Positions 1-10,261 of a DNA stretch of 64,000 nt are shown here, one piece after another. Numbering within the stretch: the first letter of the stretch is position 1; every line of letters starts with the position of its first letter. The translations under genes were made by a program, and so were the position numbers. This stretch comes from Streptomyces sp. NBC_00440 (lineage in GTDB: Bacteria; Actinomycetota; Actinomycetes; Streptomycetales; Streptomycetaceae), in assembly GCF_036014215.1 (NCBI RefSeq), contig NZ_CP107921.1, positions 7,685,501 to 7,749,500 of the forward strand, read 5' to 3'. The notes under the pieces are model-generated. The model worked only from the letters and a program-made list of their open reading frames with translations, was not told the origin of the DNA and did no database searches.

Positions 1-191
1 TCTCCTTCTACGTCCGCGCTCCCGGCGGCTGGGACGTCGAGTACGGCACCGACGGGATGCTCGTCGACGAGCGTGACTACACCGCCGAGGAGATCACAGC
101 CGACAGCTACTGGGGCCACGACTGGTCGGGCTCGGAACCGCTCGCGGCGTTCTCGACGCCGGCCGGCAACAGGGGGGAAGCCCGTCCATGA
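1..191 (+). CDS. Extradiol ring-cleavage dioxygenase, C-terminal fragment (HsaC-like)
   Basis: This is the 3' end of a gene that begins before the window; the frame is read from base 3 and stops at 189-191. About 62 residues remain. They carry FYVRAPGGWDVEYG followed by SYWGHDW, the C-terminal signature of BphC/HsaC-type type I extradiol dioxygenases, where the Glu of the VEYG segment is an iron ligand. In steroid degraders HsaC cleaves the catechol 3,4-DHSA made by HsaA. The stop overlaps the next start (ATGA), so the two genes are one transcription unit. The steroid context supports HsaC over a biphenyl or other catechol dioxygenase, but substrate cannot be read from this fragment. Confidence 0.75.
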   Translation, partial: SFYVRAPGGWDVEYGTDGMLVDERDYTAEEITADSYWGHDWSGSEPLAAFSTPAGNRGEARP

Positions 192-964
192 CACGCCGTA
201 CAGCCGTCAGCGGTGCCGCATCGGGCATCGGCAAGGCCCTGGTCCGACTGCTGCGGGCGCAGGGGGACGACGTCGTCGGAATCGACCTGAAGGACGCGGA
301 GGTCTGCGCGGATCTCGGTACTCGTCAGGGGCGGCAGGACGCCGTGCGCGCCGTTCTCGAACGTACCGGAGGGACCCTGGACGCTGTGATCGCCTGTGCC
401 GGCATCTCGGCCCGGGTCCCGGCCGCGGTCGCGGTCAACTTCTTCGGTGTCACCGAACTGCTCCAGGGGCTCAGGCCCGCACTGGCACGGGCCGATGCGC
501 CCCGTGCGGCGTTCGTCGGTTCCATCGTCGGGACCAGATCCGGGGCGCCCGATGTCGTCGATGCCTGCCTCGCCGGGGACGAGACGGCGGCGCTCAGGGC
601 GGCCGCAGCCGTCGCGGCCGCGGGCGAGGGCGGCACGCTGTACCCCGCGTCGAAGGCAGCCCTCGCCCGCTGGCTGCGCCGTACCAGCGTCACCGACGAG
701 TGGGCCGCCGCCGGAATCCCACTGAACGCCGTCGGCCCCGGTGTGGTGCTGACCCCCATGCATGCCGCCCACGCGGTGACGGAAGAGCAGCGCAGGATCG
801 TCGACCGGGCGGTGCCGATGCCGCTGGGCGGCCACGCGGGACCCGAGGTGATCGCGCGGGCGCTGCGGTGGCTGACCAGCGTGGAGAACACCCATGTGAC
901 CGGCCAGGTGCTGTACGTCGACGGGGGTGCCGAGGCGGTGCTCCGCGGCCCGGACAAGATCTGA
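188..964 (+). CDS. Short-chain dehydrogenase, 3-alpha-hydroxysteroid dehydrogenase-like
   Basis: This is a 258-residue SDR. The cofactor loop GAASGIG is at residues 9-15 and the catalytic set is S112, Y152 and K156 (YPASK). The N-terminal third, with VVGIDLKDAEVCADL and a following region of about 35 residues, closely resembles Comamonas testosteroni 3-alpha-HSD/carbonyl reductase from memory. That enzyme oxidises the 3-alpha-hydroxyl of bile acids and androsterone to a 3-ketone with NAD. The start overlaps the stop of the upstream dioxygenase gene (ATGA), giving translational coupling. About 190 bases follow before the next gene, including a regulatory motif. Substrate is inferred from similarity and neighbours. 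Confidence 0.82.
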   Translation: MTRRTAVSGAASGIGKALVRLLRAQGDDVVGIDLKDAEVCADLGTRQGRQDAVRAVLERTGGTLDAVIACAGISARVPAAVAVNFFGVTELLQGLRPALARADAPRAAFVGSIVGTRSGAPDVVDACLAGDETAALRAAAAVAAAGEGGTLYPASKAALARWLRRTSVTDEWAAAGIPLNAVGPGVVLTPMHAAHAVTEEQRRIVDRAVPMPLGGHAGPEVIARALRWLTSVENTHVTGQVLYVDGGAEAVLRGPDKI

Positions 965-2320
<1,356 letters not shown>

Positions 2321-2326
2321 CCCACC

Positions 2327-4549
2327 ATGACCATCGGGCTGACCGAGGAGCACCGCGCCCTGCGGGACTCCGTACGCGCCTTCACCGGCCGGCACATCAC
2401 CCAGGACGCGGTCCGGAAGGCCGTGGACGCCGCGGACGAGACACTTCCGCCCTACTGGCAGGCGCTCGCCGGCCAGGGCCTGCTGGGCCTGAACCTGCCC
2501 GAGAAATCCGGCGGCGCAGGCTACGGGCTCCTCGAACTCGCCGTAGCCACCGAGGAGTTCGGACGCGCCGCAGCTCCCGGCCCCTTCCTGCCGACCACCC
2601 TCGCGGCGACGGTCCTGGACCGGGCGGCGCACGAGGCGCATCTGCCGGGACTCGCCGACGGGACCACCATCGGCGCGGTGGGACTGGACCCGGGCACCCT
2701 CACCCTGACCCCTTCCGGCGACGGTGGCCGCACGCTCTCCGGCGAGTCCGGTCTCGTCATCGGCGGACACCTCGCCGATGTCTTCGTCCTCCCGGTCCGG
2801 GACGGTGCGGACACCGTCTGGGCCGTCGTGCTCCGCGCCGCGGTGGAGACCACCGACCTCCGCAGCCACGACCTGACGCGCCGTTCCTCCCGGGTGCGCG
2901 CCCGCGGTACGGCGATCCCCGCGGCGGACGTACTGCGCATCGACGCGCAGCTGCCGGTCGACCTGGCCGCGGTCCTCTTCGCCGCCGAGGCCTCGGGCAT
3001 GGCGGACCGCGCGGTCGCCACAGCCGCCGAACATGCCCGCGTCCGTGAGCAGTTCGGCCGCCCCATCGGCCAGTTCCAGGGCGTCAAGCACCGCTGCGCA
3101 CGGATGCTCGCCCAGGCCGAACAGGCCCGCGCCTGCGCCTGGGACGCCGCCCGCGCGAACGAACCCGGGGCCGTCGACGACCCCCGGGAGGCCTCGCTGG
3201 CCGCCGCCGTCGCCGGGGCCACCGCGGTGGAGGCGGGCTTCGCCACCGCCAAGGACTGCATCCAGGTACTCGGCGGCATCGGATTCACCTGGGAGCACGA
3301 AGCCCACCTGTATCTGCGCCGGGCCCAGACTCTGCGCATCGCGCTCGGACCGACCGCGCGGTGGCGCCGCCGGGTCTCCCGGCTCACCCTGGACGGCGCA
3401 CGCCGCCGGCTCGCCGTCCAGTTGCCGCCCGGCGCCGCGGCCGTACGCGAGGAGATCCGCACCGAACTCCGCAGCGCCACCGCCCTGGAGGAGTCAGAAC
3501 GGCTCACCTATCTCGCGGACCGCGGCTACACGGCCCCGCACCTGCCCGTTCCCTGGGGCAGGGGCGCCGACGCGGTCACCCAGCTCGTCATCGCCGAGGA
3601 GCTGCGCGCCGCGGACCTGAAGCCCGTCGACATGGTCATCGGGGCCTGGGTGGTACCGACCCTCGTGGCACACGGCAGCGCCGCACAGCAGGAGAGGTTC
3701 CTCGGGCCGAGCCTGCGCGGCGAGATCACCTGGTGCCAGCTGTTCAGCGAGCCCGGCGCCGGGTCCGACCTGGCCGCACTGAGCACCCGCGCCGAAAGGA
3801 CCGACGGCGGCTGGCGGATCACCGGGCAGAAAGTGTGGACCTCCATGGCCCACGACGCCCACTGGGGCATCCTGCTGGCCCGCACCGAACCCGACGCACC
3901 CAAGCACAAGGGACTGTCGTACTTCCTGCTCGACATGACAGCCCCCGGCATCGACATCCGCCCGCTGCGCCAGATCACCGGCGAAGCGGAGTTCAACGAG
4001 GTATTCCTCGACGACGTGTTCGTCCCCGACGCCATGCTCGTCGGCGCACCCGGCGACGGATGGCGGCTGACCCGCACCACCCTGGCCAGCGAACGCGTCG
4101 CCCTCTCCCACGACTCCTCGCTCGGCTCGGGCGGCGAAGCCCTGCTCGACATCACGGCGAGCGGGCCACAGGACATGGACGACGAACGCCTCACCACCCT
4201 CGGCGGCATCCTCTGCGACGCGCAGTCCGGCGGGCTGCTGGGCCTGCGCACCACCCTGCGTTCGGTGACCGGACAGCAGCCGGGCGCGGAAGCCAGCATC
4301 GCCAAGCTGATCGGCGTCGAACACCTGCAACAGGTCTGGGAGATCGCCATGGACTGGCTGGGCAGCGCCGCCCTCACCGGTGAGGGACCCCGCCAGGACC
4401 CCACCTGGTGGTTCCTCAACTCCCGCTGTATGTCGATCGCGGGCGGTACGACAGAGGTCCAGCTCAACATCATCGGAGAACGTCTGCTCGGCCTGCCGCG
4501 CGACCCCGAGCCCGCCCCGAAGAAACCGGAACAGAAGGCCCGATCATGA
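2327..4549 (+). CDS. fadE34: Fused double acyl-CoA dehydrogenase (FadE34/ChsE3-like)
   Basis: This 740-residue protein is two acyl-CoA dehydrogenases end to end. The first spans about residues 1-345 and the second about 365-740. The second half carries the FAD/substrate segment LFSEPGAGSDLA, then GWRITGQKVWT and the C-terminal AGGTTEVQLNIIGERLLGLPR. The first half ends with CIQVLGGIGFTWEHEAHLYLRRA. In actinobacterial steroid catabolism most such enzymes are heteromers of two half-size proteins; FadE34 (ChsE3) is the fused form and acts on C5 side chains such as 3-oxo-chol-4-en-24-oyl-CoA. It is the second gene of the operon and its stop overlaps the next start (ATGA). Assignment to C5 chains rests on family knowledge. 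Confidence 0.88.
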   Translation: MTIGLTEEHRALRDSVRAFTGRHITQDAVRKAVDAADETLPPYWQALAGQGLLGLNLPEKSGGAGYGLLELAVATEEFGRAAAPGPFLPTTLAATVLDRAAHEAHLPGLADGTTIGAVGLDPGTLTLTPSGDGGRTLSGESGLVIGGHLADVFVLPVRDGADTVWAVVLRAAVETTDLRSHDLTRRSSRVRARGTAIPAADVLRIDAQLPVDLAAVLFAAEASGMADRAVATAAEHARVREQFGRPIGQFQGVKHRCARMLAQAEQARACAWDAARANEPGAVDDPREASLAAAVAGATAVEAGFATAKDCIQVLGGIGFTWEHEAHLYLRRAQTLRIALGPTARWRRRVSRLTLDGARRRLAVQLPPGAAAVREEIRTELRSATALEESERLTYLADRGYTAPHLPVPWGRGADAVTQLVIAEELRAADLKPVDMVIGAWVVPTLVAHGSAAQQERFLGPSLRGEITWCQLFSEPGAGSDLAALSTRAERTDGGWRITGQKVWTSMAHDAHWGILLARTEPDAPKHKGLSYFLLDMTAPGIDIRPLRQITGEAEFNEVFLDDVFVPDAMLVGAPGDGWRLTRTTLASERVALSHDSSLGSGGEALLDITASGPQDMDDERLTTLGGILCDAQSGGLLGLRTTLRSVTGQQPGAEASIAKLIGVEHLQQVWEIAMDWLGSAALTGEGPRQDPTWWFLNSRCMSIAGGTTEVQLNIIGERLLGLPRDPEPAPKKPEQKARS

Positions 4550-5418
4550 CGGTCGACCGTGACAAGGCGCTGAGCGCAGCCCCGTCCGTGCAGCAGATCG
4601 GCTGGACGGCACGGGACGTACTCCTCTACCACCTCAGCCTCGGAGCAGGCTCCGACGCGCACCACGACCCGGAACTCCATCTCACCTTCGAACGCCGGCT
4701 GACGGTACTGCCCACCTTCGCCATGGTCGCCGGCGGCGGGATCTCCTCCGGCACTCCGCCCGAGCCGTCCCTGGACCTGCCGGGAATCGACATCGACCTG
4801 CGCCAAATCCTGCACGCCGGACAGGAACTGGAGATCCACCGTCCCCTGCCGGCGGCGGGCACGGCCACCCTCGCCTCCCGTGTGGTCGAGGTGTGGGACA
4901 AAGGGAAAGCGGCGGTGATCGTCCGGGAGTCCACCGCTTCCGGGCCGGACGGCGAGCCGCTGTGGACCAGCAGGATGCAGATATGGGCGCGCGGAGCGGG
5001 AGGCTTCGGCGGAGACCCGGGGCCGCAGACCCACGAGAGCACCCCCGACCGCCGCTCCGACACCGTCTGCGACACCCCCACCGGTCCCCAGCAGGCGCTG
5101 CTCTACCGGCTCAACGGAGACCTCAACCCCCTGCACGCCGACCCCGAGTTCGCGCGGGCCGCCGGGTTCCACCGGCCGGTCCTGCACGGCCTCGCCTCGT
5201 ACGGCCTGGTGTGCAAGGCGCTCGTCGGCGAACTGCTCGACGGCGACGCGACCCGGCTGAAGGCACTGTCCGTACGGTTCGCGGGCCCGCTCTTCCCCGG
5301 GGAGACCGTCCGCACCGCCGTCTGGCGGGACGGAGACCGCCTCCGGCTGCACGCCACCTGCCCGGAACGCGACGGTGCACCGGTGCTCACCCACGCAACG
5401 GCGAGGATCACTCCATGA
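4546..5418 (+). CDS. hsd4B: MaoC-type enoyl-CoA hydratase (Hsd4B-like)
   Basis: This 290-residue double-hotdog hydratase 2 family protein hydrates the alpha,beta double bond made by the upstream dehydrogenase. The hydratase-2 signature, NGDLNPLHADPEFARAAGF followed by PVLHGLASYG, is at about residues 188-218, with the catalytic Asp and His. The N-terminal half is the degenerate hotdog that shapes the substrate pocket. The size agrees with M. tuberculosis Hsd4B (about 286 residues). The ATG at 4546 overlaps the preceding stop by four bases, and its own stop overlaps the next start, so it is translationally coupled on both sides. It would act after FadE34 and before an Hsd4A-type dehydrogenase. 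Confidence 0.87.
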   Translation: MTVDRDKALSAAPSVQQIGWTARDVLLYHLSLGAGSDAHHDPELHLTFERRLTVLPTFAMVAGGGISSGTPPEPSLDLPGIDIDLRQILHAGQELEIHRPLPAAGTATLASRVVEVWDKGKAAVIVRESTASGPDGEPLWTSRMQIWARGAGGFGGDPGPQTHESTPDRRSDTVCDTPTGPQQALLYRLNGDLNPLHADPEFARAAGFHRPVLHGLASYGLVCKALVGELLDGDATRLKALSVRFAGPLFPGETVRTAVWRDGDRLRLHATCPERDGAPVLTHATARITP

Positions 5419-6074
5419 CCGACGACCACGACGCACCGCCCGTGTCCCCTGAGGCCGCCGTCCGGCCGGACGAACTGGTCGCGGCGGCCCACGAGGACGG
5501 AGTCGACGCGGCCGCGGCCGCCGCACGCAGGGTGATCGACGCCCTGCTCCTGGCCGGTGACCATACGGACGCCGACCTGACCGGTGTGGCCAAGCAGCTC
5601 CACGCCCTCGCGGACCACCTCCAGGAGCGGGCCCCCGCCCGCGAGGAACGCATGGTCACCATGTGGCGCGGCACCGGCATCACCCGGCACGACCCGGTGA
5701 CCGGACCCGAGAACGCCCTGGCGCCGCCGCTCACCCTGACCGGCCGGGACGACGGCTCGGTCCACGGCGTGGTCACCCTCGGGCTCGCCTACCAGGGACC
5801 GCCCCGATGCGCACACGGGGGAGTGGCGGCGCTGCTGCTGGACCACACACTCGGCGTCGCCAACCACTGGGCGGGACTGTCGGGTATGACCGCCGAACTC
5901 ACCCTGCGCTACCACCGCCCCACCCCGTTGTTCGAGCCGCTCACCGTCACCGGCCGTCAGCTCTCCGTGGACGGGATGAAGATCCGTACCACCGGGACCA
6001 TCTCGGCCGGCGGCCGGGACTGCGTGACAGCGCAGGGACTGTTCATCGCCAAACACCTGCCCCGGCCGAGCTGA
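5415..6074 (+). CDS. PaaI-family hotdog thioesterase
   Basis: This is a 219-residue protein. The C-terminal 130 residues form a hotdog domain with CAHGGVAALLLDHTLG, the helix signature of PaaI/YdiI-type acyl-CoA thioesterases. The first 85 residues or so are Ala- and Asp-rich and look like a helical extension. It is the last gene of the fadA5 operon and starts by ATGA overlap. A thioesterase here could release CoA from stalled or by-product steroid acyl-CoAs. A strong hairpin follows at 6155-6195. The real substrate is not known. Confidence 0.75.
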   Translation: MTDDHDAPPVSPEAAVRPDELVAAAHEDGVDAAAAAARRVIDALLLAGDHTDADLTGVAKQLHALADHLQERAPAREERMVTMWRGTGITRHDPVTGPENALAPPLTLTGRDDGSVHGVVTLGLAYQGPPRCAHGGVAALLLDHTLGVANHWAGLSGMTAELTLRYHRPTPLFEPLTVTGRQLSVDGMKIRTTGTISAGGRDCVTAQGLFIAKHLPRPS

Positions 6075-6154
6075 CGCCCCGGCCGCCCGAGCCGACACCC
6101 CGCCGGGGCCGACGCACGAACCGGGCGACACGCACACTGCACCAGGCGGACACA

Positions 6155-6195
6155 GCGCGGCCCCGGCCGGAGAGAACCTCCGGCCGGGGCCGCGC
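6155..6195. terminator. Bidirectional hairpin terminator between convergent genes
   Basis: A perfect 18-bp stem (6155-6172 with 6178-6195) closes a five-base AGAAC loop in the 139-base gap between the plus-strand thioesterase gene and the minus-strand ligase gene. There is no long T run, as is common in streptomycetes. The position and the length of the stem make it a likely terminator for both sides. Confidence 0.8.
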
Positions 6196-6213
6196 CGTGT
6201 CCGCCGCGCTGTG

Positions 6214-7872
6214 TCAGACCCGCACCTCGCGCCGTACGACCTTCCCCGTGGCGTTCCGCGGCAGGGCCTGCGTGGTGATCCGCCACCGTGACGGCACCTT
6301 GTAGTACGCAAGCCGCTGCCGCACGAACTCCGCCAGGGCGGCATCGGTGAGCGACGCCTCCTCACCGGCGACGACCACCGCCGCCACTTCCTGCCCCAGA
6401 TCGGGGTGCGGCACCCCGAGCACCAGGCACTCCCGCACCCCCGGGCACTCGGCGAGCACGTTCTCGATCTCCGCCGGATAGACGTTCTCGCCGCCGCGCA
6501 GGATCAGATCTGAGCGCCGGCTGGTGAGCCGCAGGAGGCCGTCCTCCAGCACTCCGATGTCACCGGTGTGCAGCCAGCGGCCGTCCCGGACGGCCTGGGC
6601 GGTCGCCTCCGGATCCTCCCAGTAGCCGAGCATCACGAACGGGCTGCGCAGACAGATCTCGCCCTCCTGACCCCCGGGGAGCGGCCGGCCCTCGGCATCA
6701 CGTACCTCAAGTTCCACGGTCACGACCGGACGGCCCAGACTCTCCGGAGACTGAGCGAGGTCGGCCGCGGTGGCCACGGCCGCGCCGGTGCAGGACTCCG
6801 TCAGTCCGTAGCTGTTGGCCAGCGCACGGCCGGCCGCCGGCAGGACCTCACGCAGCCGTGCGTGGAAGGCCGGGGTGGACGGCGCCGACGCGAGGGAGAA
6901 GGCCGTGAGGGACGACAGGTCGTAGCGGTCGAGTCCGCCGTGCTCGACCAGTCGGTGCGCCATGGTCGGTACGGCGCCCCAGTTGGTGACCCGCTCGCGT
7001 TCGATGAGGCGCAGTACACGGTCCACGTCGAACCGGCCCTGGTGCATCACCACGGCGCCCCCGTCCACGAGCCGGGGGACCGCGAGATTGTGCAGCGCCG
7101 CGATGTGGAAGAGGGGCAGCGCGAGCAGGTGCCGGCGGTCCTCCGGGCCGTCCGGACTGCCGAGTTCTGTGGCCAGGGCGTTGTTGAGCCGGTGATAGTC
7201 GATCACGGCCAGCAGGTTCCGGTGCGAGTGCACCGCGCCTTTGGGCCGGCCCGACGTGCCGCTGGTGTAGACGATGACGGCGGGATCGTCCTCGTCGATC
7301 TCCGGCGCAGGCAGGGGCGCATCGGGATACCGCCGCACGAACTCCTCGACGTGCTCCTCGAACGTCAGCAGTGGTACGGGTGAACCGGCGGCCAGGGCGG
7401 CCCGCTTGGCGTCGGCCAGCACAACCCTGGGGCGGGTGTGGCCGATCGCGTACGTGATCTCGGGCGCCGACCACCACGCGTTGTAGCCGACGGCGACGGC
7501 GCCGAGCGACACCGTCGCCCAGAACGCCACCACCCACCCCGGGGTGTTCGCCCCCAGTATCGCCACCCGGTCGCCCTTGCCGACCCCGTAGTCGTCCCGC
7601 AGCACCCGGGCCAGCGAAGCGACCCTCCGCGCGTGGCAGGCGAATGAGATCCGCTCGTGCTCGGTCACCAGGTAGTCGCGGTCACCGTGCCGCACCGAGG
7701 CGGCCACGACGTCGGCGAGCGACGTGCCGCGGTGCGCGAACACCTGCATGCGCGAGCCCAGCACGTCCTCGTGGACCAGCTCGAAGGCACCGCCGGGGCC
7801 GGTCAGCCGCCGCATGACCTCCGGTACCGATTCCTTGTGGTCCTGGCCCTGGTCCGCCGCCGTCGCGCTCAT
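6214..7872 (-). CDS. Acyl-CoA ligase (class I adenylate-forming), probably steroid or bile acid
   Basis: This is a 552-residue AMP-forming ligase. The P-loop is [19 protein letters not shown] at about residue 205, the adenine-binding segment is NSYGLTES, then [11 protein letters not shown], and the catalytic Lys is in the C-terminal [15 protein letters not shown]. It would activate a carboxylic acid to its CoA thioester with ATP. The ATG at 7872 is preferred over an upstream GTG at 7887 because AGGAAGG lies just before it. It is the only minus-strand enzyme gene in the steroid island and is divergent from the SDR at 8136. The N-terminal segment recalls ligases of cholate clusters (CasG type), but this is only an impression; it could also act on a ring-derived acid such as HIP. 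Confidence 0.78.
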   Translation of the reverse strand: MSATAADQGQDHKESVPEVMRRLTGPGGAFELVHEDVLGSRMQVFAHRGTSLADVVAASVRHGDRDYLVTEHERISFACHARRVASLARVLRDDYGVGKGDRVAILGANTPGWVVAFWATVSLGAVAVGYNAWWSAPEITYAIGHTRPRVVLADAKRAALAAGSPVPLLTFEEHVEEFVRRYPDAPLPAPEIDEDDPAVIVYTSGTSGRPKGAVHSHRNLLAVIDYHRLNNALATELGSPDGPEDRRHLLALPLFHIAALHNLAVPRLVDGGAVVMHQGRFDVDRVLRLIERERVTNWGAVPTMAHRLVEHGGLDRYDLSSLTAFSLASAPSTPAFHARLREVLPAAGRALANSYGLTESCTGAAVATAADLAQSPESLGRPVVTVELEVRDAEGRPLPGGQEGEICLRSPFVMLGYWEDPEATAQAVRDGRWLHTGDIGVLEDGLLRLTSRRSDLILRGGENVYPAEIENVLAECPGVRECLVLGVPHPDLGQEVAAVVVAGEEASLTDAALAEFVRQRLAYYKVPSRWRITTQALPRNATGKVVRREVRV

Positions 7873-7951
7873 GCGCCTTCCTCTCACCGGAGTGGATGAT
7901 GTGCGCGTTCATCGTTCTCCGCCGGACCGCGGCCGCGTTGGGCTTTTCCCG

Positions 7952-7962
7952 GTCACCGGGAC
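7952..7962 (+). promoter_or_regulatory. Variant GTCACCGGGAC element
   Basis: GTCACCGGGAC matches the CTCAGTGGGAC element at eight of eleven positions and lies 43 bases before copy 2, in the divergent region between the ligase and SDR genes. A similar pair of a perfect and a variant site occurs before kshA. It may be a second, weaker half-site. Confidence 0.3.
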
Positions 7963-7994
7963 CCGTGTGGACGCGCCCCGCCGGCGCCCTGCCA

Positions 7995-8005
7995 CTCAGT
8001 GGGAC
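7995..8005 (+). promoter_or_regulatory. CTCAGTGGGAC element, copy 2 (ligase/SDR divergent promoter)
   Basis: This is an exact copy of the 11-mer, within the dyad CCAC-TCA-GTGG. It lies almost midway between the divergent ligase (start 7872) and SDR (start 8136) genes, so it could control both. Confidence 0.6.
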
Positions 8006-8072
8006 ACGGCTCCCCCTCACGTCCGTACTGCCTCGAACATAGCCGGGGCCGGCGGCCTGACCAAGGCCCTGG

Positions 8073-8124
8073 ACCGTCCACGAGAACCGTCCACGAGAAC
8101 CGTCCATGAGAACCGTCCACGAGA
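8073..8124. repeat. Four tandem copies of a 13-bp unit in the SDR leader
   Basis: The unit ACCGTCCACGAGA occurs four times head to tail (8073, 8086, 8099, 8112). Only the third copy differs, with T for C, which creates an ATG at 8106. The array ends 11 bases before the GTG start of the SDR gene and runs into its ribosome-binding site. It could act in transcript structure or regulator binding, or be a slipped-strand variable tract. Confidence 0.85.
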
Positions 8125-8135
8125 GAGGGAGACCG

Positions 8136-8897
8136 GTGGGACATCTGGAGGGAAAGACCGCGATCGTCACCGGCGGGGGCCAGGGGGTGGGCCAGGGCAT
8201 CGCCCTCGCCCTGGCCGCCGAGGGAGCGGCGATCGCCGTCATCGGCCGGACCCCGGCGAAACTGGAGGCGACCTGCGAACTGCTGCGAGCCCGCGGAGCG
8301 CGGGCCGAACCGTTCAGCTGCGACGTGTCGGCCACCGAACTGGTCCCGGAGCTCGTGGAGCGGATCGCCGGGAGCTTCGGACGCATCGACATCCTCGTCA
8401 ACAACGCCTACGACGGCGCCTACGGTCCGCTGCTGTCGATGACCGACGCCGACTTCCAGCAGGGATTCCGCAGCGGCCCCTTCGCGACGTTCGCGTTCAT
8501 GAAGGCCTGCCACCCCCATCTGAAGCGCCATGGCGACGGCGTCGTCATCAACCTGGTCACGGGGGCCATGGTCCGCTGGGACCTGCGCACCTACGGCGCC
8601 TACGCGGCGGCCAAGACGGCCGTCCGCTCCCTGACCCGCACTGCCGCCAACGAGTGGGGGCCGGACGGTATCCGGGTCAACGCGATCGCGCCCCACGCTG
8701 CCTCGCCCGGCTACGTGCGCTGGGCGGACACCAACCCCCAGGAGGCAGCGGACTTCTGCGCCTCCATACCGCTGGGCCGCGTCGGCGACTGCGAGGCGGA
8801 CATCGGCCGTGCCGTGGTCATGCTGTGCGGGCCGGACGCCCGCTACCTCACCGGAGCGACGGTGCCCCTGGACGGCGGCCAGGCCAACTTCGACTGA
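8136..8897 (+). CDS. Short-chain dehydrogenase/reductase
   Basis: This is a 253-residue classical SDR with the cofactor loop TGGGQGVGQG near residue 12, NNAYDG (NNAG region), and the catalytic YAAAK motif. The usual catalytic Ser before the Tyr is Thr here (NLVTGA). The GTG at 8136 is preferred: GAGAGGGAG is placed well before it and the protein starts next to the conserved beta strand. An in-frame ATG at 8106 lies inside the 13-bp repeat array. It is probably a hydroxysteroid or hydroxyacyl-CoA dehydrogenase, from context. It is divergent from the ligase and followed by the flavoprotein gene after a 117-base gap that holds another regulatory element. Confidence 0.75.
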   Translation: MGHLEGKTAIVTGGGQGVGQGIALALAAEGAAIAVIGRTPAKLEATCELLRARGARAEPFSCDVSATELVPELVERIAGSFGRIDILVNNAYDGAYGPLLSMTDADFQQGFRSGPFATFAFMKACHPHLKRHGDGVVINLVTGAMVRWDLRTYGAYAAAKTAVRSLTRTAANEWGPDGIRVNAIAPHAASPGYVRWADTNPQEAADFCASIPLGRVGDCEADIGRAVVMLCGPDARYLTGATVPLDGGQANFD

Positions 8898-8927
8898 CCG
8901 GGGCACCGGGCGCCGGCGGCTCTCCCG

Positions 8928-8938
8928 GTCAGCGGGAC
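8928..8938 (+). promoter_or_regulatory. GTCAGCGGGAC element, copy 3 (upstream of flavoprotein gene)
   Basis: GTCAGCGGGAC matches the consensus at nine of eleven positions and lies 76 bases before the TTG start of the flavoprotein gene, in the same orientation as the other copies. Confidence 0.5.
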
Positions 8939-9014
8939 CGCGCCCGCCCGACGGCCCTGCGCTGAATAACGTCGCGACCGCCACCACGACGGGTGTGCGG
9001 ATGGAGGTTCCCCC

Positions 9015-10250
9015 TTGACCCAGATACAGCACCAGCCGCCCGGAACACCGGACGTACTGGCCCCCGCGACACTCGGACCCATCTCGTTGCGCAACCGCAC
9101 GGTCAAAGCGGCGACATACGAGGGCCTGAGCCGGCACGGCCTGGTCACCCAGGACCTGATCGACTTTCACGTACGGCACGCGGCAGGCGGGGTCGGTATG
9201 ACCACCGTCGCCTACTGCGCGGTGGCCCCGGAGGGCAGGACCGGTGCGCACCAGATCCTCTGGCGGCCCGAGGCCCTGCCAGGACTGCGCAAGCTGACCG
9301 ACGCCGTCCACGCCGAAGGAGCGGCCGTCTCCGCCCAGATCGGTCACGGCGGACCGGTGGCCAGCCCGAAGGCCAACGGCCTGCCCGCGCTCTCGCCCAG
9401 CCGCCACTTCCACCGCACCACCCTCAGCTTCGCGCGCGAGGCGACCCACGCCGACCTGCGGCGCATCGTCCGCAACCACGCCGACGCCGCCACCATGGCC
9501 GTCGAGGCCGGCTTCGACGCGGTCGAGATCCACCTCGGCCACAACTACCTCGCCAGCTCCTTCCTCAGCCCGCGCATCAACCACCGCAAGGACGCCTACG
9601 GCGGCAGCCTGGACAACCGCGCCCGCTTCCCCCGCGAGATAGCCCGCGCCGTACGCGCCGCGGTCGGCAAGCGGATCGCGGTCATCGCCAAACTGAACAT
9701 GGACGACGGAGTCCCGGGAGGCTTCTGGCTCGACGAGGCCATCCCCGTCGCCCGCCAACTGGAGAGCGACGGCTCGCTCGACGCCCTGGAACTGACGGTC
9801 GGAAGCTCCCTGCTCAACCCGATGTACCTGTTCCGGGGCGATGCCCCGCTGCGGGAGTTCGCCCAGATCATGCCCCAACCGGTCAAGACCGGCATCAAAC
9901 TCGTCGGCAGCCGGGTGCTGCACAGCTACCCGTACGAGGACGCCTACCTCCTCGACCAGGCCCGGCAGGTCCGCGCCGCCGTAGACCTGCCGCTCATCCT
10001 GCTGGGCGGGATCACCAGCAGGCCGACCATGGACCTCGCGATGCGTGAGGGATTCCAGTTCGTCGCCATGGGGCGCGCCCTGCTGCGCGAACCCGATCTG
10101 ATCAACCGGATCCGGACGGAGGCCGACACCCCCTCCCTCTGCATCCACTGCAACAAGTGCATGGTCACCTTCCACGGCGGTGTCCGCTGCGTACTCGTCG
10201 AAGCACCCGGCGGCCGGAGCGCCGGCGGGGATACCCCGATCACCGGGTGA
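9015..10250 (+). CDS. Old-yellow-enzyme family NADH:flavin oxidoreductase
   Basis: This is a 411-residue FMN TIM-barrel protein of the OYE / 2,4-dienoyl-CoA reductase N-terminal type. Visible landmarks are LAPATLGPISLRNRTVKAATYEG at the N-terminus, AQIGHGG, EIHLGHNYLASSFLSPRIN with YGGSLDNRARFP, and LGGITSRPTMD for phosphate binding. The C-terminus ends in CIHCNKCM and a later Cys, the start of the Fe-S motif of dienoyl-CoA reductases, but the second flavin domain is absent. TTG at 9015 is chosen because GGAGG lies seven bases upstream. In bile-acid metabolism such enzymes (BaiCD/BaiH) reduce or form enone double bonds, which suggests a role on a ring A/B enone. Substrate unproven. Confidence 0.82.
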   Translation: MTQIQHQPPGTPDVLAPATLGPISLRNRTVKAATYEGLSRHGLVTQDLIDFHVRHAAGGVGMTTVAYCAVAPEGRTGAHQILWRPEALPGLRKLTDAVHAEGAAVSAQIGHGGPVASPKANGLPALSPSRHFHRTTLSFAREATHADLRRIVRNHADAATMAVEAGFDAVEIHLGHNYLASSFLSPRINHRKDAYGGSLDNRARFPREIARAVRAAVGKRIAVIAKLNMDDGVPGGFWLDEAIPVARQLESDGSLDALELTVGSSLLNPMYLFRGDAPLREFAQIMPQPVKTGIKLVGSRVLHSYPYEDAYLLDQARQVRAAVDLPLILLGGITSRPTMDLAMREGFQFVAMGRALLREPDLINRIRTEADTPSLCIHCNKCMVTFHGGVRCVLVEAPGGRSAGGDTPITG

Positions 10251-10261
10251 AAGGGACGACA

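Noticed and set aside
8073..8124. Tandem repeats as a small CRISPR array
   Set aside because: Units of 13 bases follow each other without spacers and no cas genes are present.
10233..10247. CCCCGATCACCGGG before the FadD17-like gene as another copy of the 11-bp element
   Set aside because: It lacks the conserved GGGAC end and lies within the coding end of the flavoprotein gene, which is probably co-transcribed with the ligase gene.
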